A stretch of 6,472 nt of DNA from Lachnospiraceae bacterium. GTDB taxonomy: Bacteria; Bacillota; Clostridia; Lachnospirales; Lachnospiraceae. The stretch spans positions 1-6,472 of the forward strand of contig JAJPZP010000048.1 in NCBI GenBank assembly GCA_021204285.1. The letters are read 5' to 3'. The notes below the pieces were generated by a model, which saw nothing but the letters and a program-made list of their open reading frames with translations, did no database searches and had not been told where the DNA came from. Made by a program: the position numbers and the translations under genes. Shown here piece after piece: positions 1 through 6,224 of the stretch (positions are counted from its first letter, which is position 1; every line of letters starts with the position of its first letter).

Positions 1-75
1 AATAATACAGAAAGATTTGGCAAGATTTTTCTGGTATTTAGCAGGGAAATCTGGTAGAATGAGCTGGGTGATATT

Positions 76-939
76 ATGAACAAGAAAAAAAGCAGTAAAA
101 AATCCAGAAAACCGATTTCCCTTTCCCTCGATCGTCGCCAGAAACGGCGGTTGATCGCACTTGGCGAAGGCGTAGCACTCGGGCGTTGCATCTGTCTCGT
201 GATCTTCTGCGCCTGGAAGCTTGTCACGATCATCAGTGAATACGGTTCCGGATCAAAAGAATACAACCGTCTGGAGCAGTATGTACTGAGTAAAGCAGAA
301 GACCCGGATGAAGCGGGATCCTCAGACGCCGCGGATACGGACGCTGATACAGAGACGGACTCCTCTTATGAGGATACCGAAGTGATGCAGCGCATTGACT
401 TCGCCTCGCTCCAGGAGATCAATAATGAGGCCGTCGGCTGGATCGAGATACCCGACACGAAGATCAGCTACCCGCTCGTACATACAACCGATAATTCCTG
501 GTATCTGACGCACACCTTCAGCGGGGATGAGAATACTTCCGGCAGCATTTTCATCGAGACAGCCAACTCTGCTGACTTTACGGATCTGCACACGATCATC
601 TATGGCCACAATATGAAGAACGGCTCGATGTTCGGTACGCTGAAAAAGTATAAAAAGCAGAGTTACTACGAGAGCCATCCCTACATCTATATCGATCTGG
701 AGGACGGCACACACTGCTATCAGATTTTCTCCTGTCACGAGGCGGAGACCACAGATATCTCCTACACGATCGGTTATGCGCAGGATGACATCTACCAGGC
801 TTTCCTCGACGAACTCGTCGCGGCTTCCCTCTATGACACCGGAGTGAGTGTCAGTACGTCGGATTCCGTGATCACGCTTTCCACCTGCACCAGCAACGGG
901 ACAGCGCGTTTCGTGGTTCACGCGAAGAAGCTGTACTAA
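76..939 (+). CDS. srtB: Class B sortase (cell-wall transpeptidase)
   Basis: Sortase of 287 aa. Sortases are membrane-anchored cysteine transpeptidases that cut a C-terminal sorting signal of secreted proteins and join them to peptidoglycan or pilin. In order: a Lys/Arg-rich cytoplasmic N-terminus (residues 2-25), one hydrophobic anchor (about 38-54), an acidic Asp/Glu/Ser/Thr linker (about 75-103) and the catalytic beta-barrel (about 108-287). The triad is visible: His178 in YGHNM, Cys271 in TLSTC, and Arg278 in ARFVVHAKKL near the C-terminus. The GWIEIPDTKISYPL block and the long segment between the His and Cys motifs (helix-like around 235-252) fit class B rather than class A or D. The start is preceded by GGGTGAT (66-72), a modest ribosome binding site. 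A strong terminator follows, so it appears to be transcribed alone or to end an operon. No sorting-signal substrate lies in the window, so its targets are unknown. The family call is firm; the class B call is slightly less so. Confidence 0.92.
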   Translation: MNKKKSSKKSRKPISLSLDRRQKRRLIALGEGVALGRCICLVIFCAWKLVTIISEYGSGSKEYNRLEQYVLSKAEDPDEAGSSDAADTDADTETDSSYEDTEVMQRIDFASLQEINNEAVGWIEIPDTKISYPLVHTTDNSWYLTHTFSGDENTSGSIFIETANSADFTDLHTIIYGHNMKNGSMFGTLKKYKKQSYYESHPYIYIDLEDGTHCYQIFSCHEAETTDISYTIGYAQDDIYQAFLDELVAASLYDTGVSVSTSDSVITLSTCTSNGTARFVVHAKKLY

Positions 940-953
940 GTACGAAAGACCAG

Positions 954-987
954 ATGGCGCTGCAAATACAGCAGCGCCATGTTTTTT
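954..987 (+). terminator. Rho-independent terminator after the sortase gene
   Basis: A perfect 10-bp stem pairs ATGGCGCTGC (954-963) with GCAGCGCCAT (971-980) across a 7-nt loop (AAATACA). It is followed by G and six T residues (982-987). It lies 14 nt past the sortase stop codon and only 22 nt before the murL start. It therefore ends sortase transcripts and may also restrict read-through into murL. Confidence 0.9.
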
Positions 988-1009
988 GTGACAGAAAGGG
1001 CATGATCTT

Positions 1010-2395
1010 ATGAAAACCTATGAGTCCTGCAGGAAGGATTTCCCTTCCTTCTATTATAATAACTTTGCATGTGTGGAGACGGCGGACTCTCTCAAGGTGA
1101 CTTATCATTTTGAAATTCCCGGGCTCGCCACCTTTTCTCCCACCTGGACTTTTCCAAAGCCGGATGCAGAGGCACTGCACCCGGAAAATGACACGAAACT
1201 GCAGACGATGCTGTTTTCGCTTGGCATGGTTGAACTCATCAGTTACTGGAAGATCGCCTGTCCGCCTGGCGTCATCATCCGCGCCGGCGCGCTTGATCAG
1301 GAACAGATTCTCTGGTGGAAGAAGCTTTATTTTCTCGGGCTCGGCGAATTCTTCTACACGAACGGCATCGAGGCGGATCCCGACACGTTCATGGAAATTA
1401 TTCCGGAAGTCAGACCGTCTTCCGGGGTGGAACACCCTGCCGGATCGCTGGAGGGCTGCCTGATTCCAATCGGCGGCGGCAAGGATTCCGCCTGCACGAT
1501 TGAGCTGCTGAAAAAATCCGGGCTTGCATTGAAGACCTACATTATCAATCCGAGAGGCGCGACACGGAAAACCGTCGAGGCCGCCGGGCTTACATCTGCC
1601 GACAGTCTGATCGCCGGACGCACACTTGATCCGCGCATGCTGGAACTGAACCGCGAGGGATATCTGAACGGACACACGCCCTTCTCTGCCCTGGTGGCCT
1701 TCTCCTCGCTGATCACCGCATATCTGCACGGCCTGAAATACATCGCGCTGTCGAACGAATCGAGCGCAAACGAAAGCACGGTGGCCGGGAGCAGCGTCAA
1801 CCACCAGTATTCCAAGAGCTTTGAATTTGAACGTGATTTTCATAAATATGAGAAGCGCTATATTGACAGCGGCGTCTACTATTTCAGCATGCTGCGCCCG
1901 TTGTCCGAATTTCAGATTGCGAAATATTTCTCCGGGCTTCCCGCCTATCACGATGTTTTCCGCAGCTGCAACGCGGGCAGCAAGAAAGACATCTGGTGCG
2001 GACACTGTCCGAAGTGCCTGTTTGTCTTCCTGATCCTTTCTCCCTTCCTGAGCCACGCGCGCCTAACGGAGATCTTCGGGACAGATATGCTGATGGACGA
2101 ATCCATGCTCACGGATTTCCGGAAGCTGACCGGACTGGCGGCTGAAAAGCCCTTCGAGTGTGTCGGCAGCCGCGACGAAGTGAACGCCGCAATCTGTCTC
2201 ACGATCGAGCAGATGGAAGCGACAGGGGAAAAACTCCCGTATCTGCTCGCCTGGTACCGCGAACAGCCGGTCTATGAAGTCTCCTTCCCGCAGCGCCACG
2301 CATTTCAGCGGCGCTATGACCCTTCGCATCTGCTGCCTCCCGCCTTACTCAGGATTCTGGCCGATGAATGCTATGAAGGAGAACTGCCATGTTAA
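1010..2395 (+). CDS. murL: MurL-type UDP-N-acetylmuramoyl-L-alanyl-L-glutamate epimerase
   Basis: Protein of 461 aa that I assign to the MurL family. Known MurL (EC 5.1.1.23) uses ATP, releasing AMP and diphosphate, to convert the L-glutamyl residue of UDP-MurNAc-L-Ala-L-Glu to the D form in cytoplasmic peptidoglycan precursor synthesis. Visible support: a PP-loop-like ATP motif PIGGGKDS (153-160), as in enzymes that adenylate a carboxylate; a Ser/Asn-rich segment SNESSANES (248-256) and NHQYSKSFEFE (264-274); and a cysteine cluster with Cys320 and CGHCPKC (330-336) that could bind zinc. The first 150 residues have no motif I recognise. The start has AAAGGG (995-1000) 9 nt upstream. The gene overlaps the following murD-family gene by 7 nt, so the two are translationally coupled. 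That pairing matches the MurD2-MurL arrangement and is a large part of the call. If it is not MurL, it is another ATP-pyrophosphatase-type enzyme acting beside MurD. No signal peptide is seen. Confidence 0.8.
   Translation: MKTYESCRKDFPSFYYNNFACVETADSLKVTYHFEIPGLATFSPTWTFPKPDAEALHPENDTKLQTMLFSLGMVELISYWKIACPPGVIIRAGALDQEQILWWKKLYFLGLGEFFYTNGIEADPDTFMEIIPEVRPSSGVEHPAGSLEGCLIPIGGGKDSACTIELLKKSGLALKTYIINPRGATRKTVEAAGLTSADSLIAGRTLDPRMLELNREGYLNGHTPFSALVAFSSLITAYLHGLKYIALSNESSANESTVAGSSVNHQYSKSFEFERDFHKYEKRYIDSGVYYFSMLRPLSEFQIAKYFSGLPAYHDVFRSCNAGSKKDIWCGHCPKCLFVFLILSPFLSHARLTEIFGTDMLMDESMLTDFRKLTGLAAEKPFECVGSRDEVNAAICLTIEQMEATGEKLPYLLAWYREQPVYEVSFPQRHAFQRRYDPSHLLPPALLRILADECYEGELPC
2376..2381 (+). 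promoter_or_regulatory. Ribosome binding site of the murD-family gene, inside murL
   Basis: AAGGAG lies 7 nt before the ATG at 2389, within the last codons of murL. It fixes the murD start and shows that the 7-nt overlap between the two genes is real rather than a mis-called start. Confidence 0.75.
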
Positions 2396-3717
2396 ATCGA
2401 CTGAAAGAACAAATCAGGGGAAAAAAGATATTGATTCTCGGCTTTGGACGTGAGGGACGCTCTACTCTGCGCCGGATTCAGGAAGCCGGAGGCTATGGCT
2501 CTCTTACAATCGCCGACCAGCGCACCGCAGAAGCGGATCCCGGTATCCCCTTTCTGTCCGGTGAGCACTATATGGATATGCTGGACGACTATGACCTGGT
2601 CTTCAAAAGTCCGGGTATCGTCCTGCCCAAAGACCCTTCCGCATACCGCTGCCATGTGACTTCCCAGATGGAGCTGTTCCTCGAGGAATACGGCGAGCGG
2701 ACAATCGGTATCACCGGCACCAAAGGAAAGAGTACGACGACGACACTGCTGTATCATATTCTGAAAGAAGCCGGACGCAATGTGGTACTCGCCGGAAATA
2801 TCGGTATCCCCGCTTTTGACATTCTCGAACAGCTTGGACCGGACACCATACCGGTCTGTGAATTTTCCTGCCACCAGCTCGAGTATATCCACGTCTCACC
2901 ACACATCGCGGTCCTGCTGAATATCCACGAGGAGCATCTCGACCATTACGGCAGCTTCGAGCGTTATGCAGCGTCCAAATATCAGATTTACCTGCATCAG
3001 AAACCGGGCGATCTGCTCTTCTGCGGAGCCGACGTCCTGCCAGGAGAAGGACTTTGCAGAGCAGATGTCTACAGCGTCTCGGACTGCAAGGCCGACGCCG
3101 ATATACGGCTTGACGGAACACAGATCGCATTTGGCCGGAACCTTTACCGGATTCCTGTTGATGATCTGCACATGCTCGGGCATCACAATCATCTGGATGT
3201 CGCTTTTGTCTATGCTGTCTGCTGTATGATGGGATTGGACAATGAAGAGTTTGACCGGTCCTTACGCTCCTACGAGCCGCTGCCGCACCGTCTGCGCTTT
3301 ATCGGCGAGCGGGACGGCGTCCGCTATTATGATGACTCGATCTCGACAATCGGCGATACGGCAATTCAGGCGCTCAAAAGTGTCCCCTCTGTCGGGAGTA
3401 TCCTGATCGGCGGCATGGACCGCGGCATCGACTACGACGATCTGATCGAATTTCTCCGCAGCCATCCGGTTCCCCACATCATCCTGATGTACGCGACCGG
3501 GCGGCGCATCCTCGACGAGATCCGCGAGCACTATCCGGACTTTTCCCATCCGGAACGCCTGCTCTATGTGAACACACTGGAGGAAGCTGTCACACAGGCC
3601 AGAGCTCTGACGCGCCCCGGCGAAGCCTGCGTCCTTTCACCCGCTGCGGCGAGCTATGGTATTTTCAAAAACTTCGAGGAACGAGGGGATGTTTTCCGGG
3701 ATCTTGTCTTTTCCTGA
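2389..3717 (+). CDS. murD: UDP-N-acetylmuramoyl-L-alanine--glutamate ligase (MurD family, probably the L-Glu-using MurD2 type)
   Basis: Mur ligase of 442 aa, normal MurD length. MurD enzymes use ATP to add glutamate to UDP-MurNAc-L-Ala in the cytoplasm. Domain 1 (about 1-100) is Rossmann-like with ILGFGREGRS (16-25). The central ATPase domain carries the P-loop GITGTKGKST (107-116), SCHQLEY (160-166), NIHEEHLDHY (178-187) and Lys197, placed like the carbamylated lysine of the family. Domain 3 (from about 298) has LPHRLRF (298-304), GGMDRGIDYDDL (341-352) and LSPAAASYGIFKNFEERG (416-433). One motif is atypical. Where ordinary D-Glu MurD has NDSKATN, this protein has DDSISTI (315-321), losing the lysine and final asparagine near the amino-acid side of the site. 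With the coupled upstream murL, this suggests use of L-Glu (MurD2, EC 6.3.2.53), which is an inference. Membership of MurD is firm. Whether the cell has a second, conventional murD cannot be seen here. Confidence 0.9.
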   Translation: MLNRLKEQIRGKKILILGFGREGRSTLRRIQEAGGYGSLTIADQRTAEADPGIPFLSGEHYMDMLDDYDLVFKSPGIVLPKDPSAYRCHVTSQMELFLEEYGERTIGITGTKGKSTTTTLLYHILKEAGRNVVLAGNIGIPAFDILEQLGPDTIPVCEFSCHQLEYIHVSPHIAVLLNIHEEHLDHYGSFERYAASKYQIYLHQKPGDLLFCGADVLPGEGLCRADVYSVSDCKADADIRLDGTQIAFGRNLYRIPVDDLHMLGHHNHLDVAFVYAVCCMMGLDNEEFDRSLRSYEPLPHRLRFIGERDGVRYYDDSISTIGDTAIQALKSVPSVGSILIGGMDRGIDYDDLIEFLRSHPVPHIILMYATGRRILDEIREHYPDFSHPERLLYVNTLEEAVTQARALTRPGEACVLSPAAASYGIFKNFEERGDVFRDLVFS

Positions 3718-3719
3718 TC

Positions 3720-4457
3720 TCACTGTGCAAACACCATCACCGTCTCCGCCGTGTTCTCATCATCCGCCCAGATCAGGCAGGCGGTTCCTGCCTGTATGTC
3801 ATCCCTGGTGACAATATTCTTTGTGAGATAAGGCGTGATACGCGCGCTGTCCGGGATCCGGTAAACGCGCCCATCGGTAGCGGTCAGGCTCAGGCCGCCG
3901 TCGTTCTCCTCCGTCACCTCCGCGGCGATCGTATACTGCGGTGTGCGGCTGTCCTCGGGAATATTTACAATCACCACATAGGGCGTCGTCTGCGGCGGCA
4001 GGGACATCGTCATCTCCGGCCCCAGATAGGCCTCAAAGCTGCCGGTCTCCACCTCGTCCGGCGATACCGGCAGGCCGGTGGAAGCATCCAGCACACAGGT
4101 TTCCTCTCCGATGGTCAGTTCAATTTCGCCCGGTGAGGACACATCCGACTGGTTGTCGACAACGATCACGCCATCATAAGTATCTGTCACGACACCCCAG
4201 ATACGGGTCGGCGCCGCGAGATCGATCTGCGCAGACGCATCCTCCTTCCCTGCTTCTTCTTTCTCCTTCTCAGACTCGTTTTCTTCTTCCGGCTCCGTTT
4301 CGACGCCTTCCATATCCGTCTCGTCTGTCGCGGCCTCTATCTCAGGTTCCCCCTGTGTCTTTTCCGGATTTTCCTGGCTGCCAAAACTCTGCGCACAGCC
4401 AAACAGCATTATAGACAAAAGTACTGCCATAGCCAGCAGGTGATATTTATTTTTCAT
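3720..4457 (-). CDS. Putative lipoprotein with acidic linker and beta-rich repeated domain, function unknown
   Basis: Secreted lipoprotein of 245 aa that I cannot assign to a named family. A lipoprotein signal peptide (residues 1-20) ends in LFGC with Cys21 as the lipidation site, so the protein should sit on the outer face of the membrane. An acidic, Glu/Lys/Thr-rich linker (about 30-75) leads to a globular, probably all-beta part (about 80-245). That part looks like two related halves (about 87-146 and 176-235). Each has a VT...DG turn, a strand, and a late D.(V/I)..G step. The start is chosen at 4457 rather than the in-frame ATG at 4463, because the GGAG at 4468-4465 is 7 nt from the former and only 1 nt from the latter. 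It has its own promoter (4488-4516), converges on murD with a 2-nt gap, and has no operon partner here. A role at the envelope is likely from location only. Confidence 0.8.
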   Translation of the reverse strand: MKNKYHLLAMAVLLSIMLFGCAQSFGSQENPEKTQGEPEIEAATDETDMEGVETEPEEENESEKEKEEAGKEDASAQIDLAAPTRIWGVVTDTYDGVIVVDNQSDVSSPGEIELTIGEETCVLDASTGLPVSPDEVETGSFEAYLGPEMTMSLPPQTTPYVVIVNIPEDSRTPQYTIAAEVTEENDGGLSLTATDGRVYRIPDSARITPYLTKNIVTRDDIQAGTACLIWADDENTAETVMVFAQ

Positions 4458-4487
4458 AAACATACTCCTCTTCTTTCTCTTTTGCCC

Positions 4488-4516
4488 ATTATGACACAGC
4501 CGCCCACATATCTCAA
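4488..4516 (-). promoter_or_regulatory. Sigma-A-like promoter of the lipoprotein gene
   Basis: On the minus strand, TTGAGA (4516-4511, 5 of 6 to the -35 consensus) is followed after 17 nt by CATAAT (4493-4488, 5 of 6 to the -10 consensus). A TG at 4496-4495 makes an extended -10. Transcription would begin near 4481, giving a short leader of about 24 nt that holds the ribosome binding site. Confidence 0.65.
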
Positions 4517-4558
4517 TGGCATTTTCTTCTGTTCATTTGTAAAATACTGTGTTAAAAT
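4516..4558 (+). promoter_or_regulatory. Candidate promoter(s) of the M50 protease gene
   Basis: Two TAAAAT boxes lie on the plus strand. The first (4540-4545) has ATGGCA (4516-4521, 4 of 6) 18 nt upstream. The second (4553-4558) has a weak -35 but a TG at 4550-4551, giving an extended -10. Either would give a leader of roughly 60-80 nt. The first shares its -35 area back-to-back with the lipoprotein promoter, so the two divergent genes may compete or be co-regulated. Confidence 0.4.
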
Positions 4559-4609
4559 GAGGAAAGATTTGCTGAATTGTATTGGACAGGAGAGCAATAA
4601 TCTGTCTCC

Positions 4610-4617
4610 GGAGGAGG
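4610..4617 (+). promoter_or_regulatory. Ribosome binding site that sets the M50 protease start
   Basis: GGAGGAGG with an 8-nt spacer to the ATG at 4626. The in-frame ATGs further upstream (4440, 4557) have nothing comparable, and 4557 overlaps the candidate -10 box. This site decides the 224-aa form. Confidence 0.8.
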
Positions 4618-4625
4618 TTCGTGCT

Positions 4626-5300
4626 ATGCTCAGTTACTACATATCCCAGCTGCAGTCCATCCTGTACGTGATTCCCGGCGCGATGATCGCAATCATCCTT
4701 CATGAATGCGCCCACGGCTGGGTCTCAGACCAGCTCGGCGATCCGACGCCGCGCGCCTCAGGGCGGCTTTCCCTGAATCCCCTGAACCACTTTGATCTCA
4801 TGGGAACGCTCTGCCTGCTTATCTTCCACATGGGCTGGGCGAAGCCTGTCCCGATCAACCCGCGCTATTACCGTGACCAGAAAAAAGGCGTCATCCTCGT
4901 GTCCCTCGCCGGACCGGTGACGAATTTCATCCTGGCCTTCCTCTCCCTGCTGATCTACGGCCTGCTCCTTCTCTACGCCCCGGTGGATTCCTCACTGTGG
5001 AATACGGTCATCCTGATCGTCTATTACAGCGCGATTATCAACATCGGCCTCGGCGTCTTCAACCTGATCCCGGTTCCGCCGCTCGACGGCTCCCATGTGC
5101 TCGAAGAGCTCATTCCCGCCGTTGCGCGTTTCTATCAGCGCTACCGGCTGTACGACAGCCTGATTCTGGTCGTACTGCTCGTATCAGGAGCTTTGAGCCG
5201 CCCGCTGTCATACCTCGACAACGCACTCCTGAACGGGATGTGGCGCGTCATCTACCAGATTCTGATCCGTCTGCCCGTGCTGCCGTCCGGCGTACTCTGA
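4626..5300 (+). CDS. M50-family (site-2-protease-like) membrane metalloprotease
   Basis: Integral membrane protein of 224 aa in the short, PDZ-less branch of peptidase family M50, which cuts substrates within the membrane using zinc. The zinc motif HECAH (26-30; ligands His26 and His30, catalytic Glu27) sits at the end of the first membrane helix. The family block GWVSDQLGDPTPRASGRLSL (31-50) is followed by NPLNHFDLMGTL. The third ligand motif is NLIPVPPLDG (146-155) with Asp154. Other hydrophobic segments are about 57-69, 88-118, 126-146 and 178-190. The open frame continues upstream to 4440, but the start at 4626 is chosen because GGAGGAGG (4610-4617) lies 8 nt before it. The longer form would have no binding site and would run through the divergent promoters. 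Its stop abuts the coaX stop. Substrates are unknown; homologues are often annotated only as 'site-2 protease family protein'. Confidence 0.9.
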   Translation: MLSYYISQLQSILYVIPGAMIAIILHECAHGWVSDQLGDPTPRASGRLSLNPLNHFDLMGTLCLLIFHMGWAKPVPINPRYYRDQKKGVILVSLAGPVTNFILAFLSLLIYGLLLLYAPVDSSLWNTVILIVYYSAIINIGLGVFNLIPVPPLDGSHVLEELIPAVARFYQRYRLYDSLILVVLLVSGALSRPLSYLDNALLNGMWRVIYQILIRLPVLPSGVL

Positions 5301-6068
5301 TCAGTTCTGGTTCTTCTCGTATATAATCTTCAGCCCCTTGAGCAGCAGCGCATCGTCGAGGATGATTTCGTGCCTGCAATAGGGAATCAGCGTCTTTGCG
5401 AGGCCGCCCGTCGCAACGACGGTCAGCTTTTCTCCCAGCTCCTCCTCCATGCGGTCAAGCATGCCATCGATCAGCGCCACATTTCCGTAGAAGACGCCGC
5501 TCTTCATGCAGTCGACCGTGTTTTTCCCGATGAGATGCGCCGGCGCCTCCAGACTGATCTTCGGCAGCTGTGCGGTGCGGGCAGTCAGCGTGTCCGCGGA
5601 AATACGCATGCCCGGAATGATCGCACCTCCGATATAATTTTTCTTCGCATCAACCACGCAGATCGTCGTGGCCGTCCCCATATCGATGATCGCCGCAGGC
5701 ACCGGATACTCGTTGACCACCGCAACCGCGTTCACAATGCGGTCGCTGCCGACCTGCCGCGGATCGTCCATCAGAATATTGAGCCCGGTCTTCACACCCG
5801 GTCCGATCACCATGACCTCCCGGTTCAGAATCTTCTCCATCGAGCGCCGGACAATATTCGTCACCGGCGGCACGACCGAGGAGATAATACCACCGTCCAG
5901 CTCTTTTATCGAAACGTCATGCAGTTCCATGATGTTCTTAAAACTGATGGCGTACTCAAGCTCGGTTCTGGTAGAAACCGTCGAGAGCCGCTCCACAAAA
6001 CAGATCTCATCCCCCCGGACGCAGCCCACCACAATGTTTGTATTTCCGATATCTACTGCAAGTATCAT
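5301..6068 (-). CDS. coaX: Type III pantothenate kinase
   Basis: Protein of 255 aa, the usual CoaX length. It phosphorylates pantothenate to 4'-phosphopantothenate with ATP, the first committed step of coenzyme A synthesis, in the cytoplasm. Type III enzymes need a monovalent cation and, unlike type I, are not inhibited by CoA. Visible motifs of the ASKHA-fold family: DIGNTN (6-11) for phosphate binding near the N-terminus; the pantothenate and catalytic region GVKTGLN...DPRQVGSDR (91-110) with probable catalytic base Asp109; DMGTATT (129-135); GGAIIPGM (147-154); and TGGLA (220-224). The start is supported by AGGAG (6081-6077) 8 nt upstream. The gene runs divergently from coaBC, the next pathway enzyme, and converges on the M50 protease gene with no nucleotide between the stops. 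A promoter lies near 6218-6246, giving a leader of about 140 nt that includes the structured element at 6129-6224. Confidence 0.96.
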   Translation of the reverse strand: MILAVDIGNTNIVVGCVRGDEICFVERLSTVSTRTELEYAISFKNIMELHDVSIKELDGGIISSVVPPVTNIVRRSMEKILNREVMVIGPGVKTGLNILMDDPRQVGSDRIVNAVAVVNEYPVPAAIIDMGTATTICVVDAKKNYIGGAIIPGMRISADTLTARTAQLPKISLEAPAHLIGKNTVDCMKSGVFYGNVALIDGMLDRMEEELGEKLTVVATGGLAKTLIPYCRHEIILDDALLLKGLKIIYEKNQN

Positions 6069-6128
6069 ATCCTGTTCTCCTGTCGTTTCTTTCCCTTATG
6101 ATTCACGGCGTTCCACCCACATGCGCAT

Positions 6129-6224
6129 CTACACTTCGTTTCGGTCCGCGCTAAACGGACGTCCAGCGCCGTCGCGCTTACGCGCTCCAGTCCTGATGCT
6201 CCGTAAATCGCAACTTTAGTGTAG
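6129..6224. repeat. GC-rich inverted-repeat element between coaX and coaBC (possible structured RNA leader or dispersed repeat)
   Basis: CTACACT (6129-6135) and AGTGTAG (6218-6224) are perfect inverted ends about 96 nt apart. Inside them CGTTTCGG (6137-6144) pairs with CCGTAAATCG (6201-6210) if two T bulges are allowed. Within this stem are two hairpins. GTCCG (6144-6148) pairs with CGGAC (6156-6160); G6144 is shared with the outer stem. GCGC (6174-6177) pairs with GCGC (6182-6185), and read on the minus strand its loop is GTAA, a GNRA-type tetraloop. Alternative pairings exist (GCGCT at 6148-6152 with AGCGC at 6165-6169; AGCGC with GCGCT at 6174-6178). CATG lies close outside both arms. No gene is supported inside it. 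It could be a leader RNA of coaX or a copy of a dispersed palindromic repeat. Identity unknown. Confidence 0.5.

Noticed and set aside
52..60. Sortase promoter at TGGTAGAAT
   Set aside because: An extended -10 is visible, but there is no good -35 and the start point would fall on the ribosome binding site, leaving almost no leader. Too weak to list as a promoter.
872..2056. 394-codon open frame on the minus strand opposite murL
   Set aside because: It overlaps a well-supported gene entirely, has Arg/Gln/Gly-rich composition with no recognisable motif, and is explained by the codon bias of murL in this GC-rich DNA.
3941..4414. 157-codon plus-strand frame opposite the lipoprotein gene
   Set aside because: Pro/Ser/Arg-rich translation typical of an antisense shadow, with no ribosome binding site. 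The lipoprotein on the other strand has a lipobox, promoter and ribosome binding site.
4458..4463. Upstream ATG (two extra residues) for the lipoprotein
   Set aside because: Only 1 nt separates it from the GGAG; the ATG at 4457 has a proper 7-nt spacer and gives a normal signal peptide.
4440..4625. 62-residue N-terminal extension of the M50 protease
   Set aside because: The strong ribosome binding site at 4610-4617 serves the ATG at 4626. The extension would be translated across both divergent promoters and overlap the lipoprotein start.
5282..5291. GCCG-TC-CGGC as a hairpin terminator at the M50/coaX junction
   Set aside because: A 2-nt loop cannot form and there is no T-run after it.
5370..6219. 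Two long plus-strand frames opposite coaX (5370-6101 and 5668-6219)
   Set aside because: They are antisense shadows of a clear coaX gene. The second runs into the inverted-repeat element, where both strands stay open because of its base composition.
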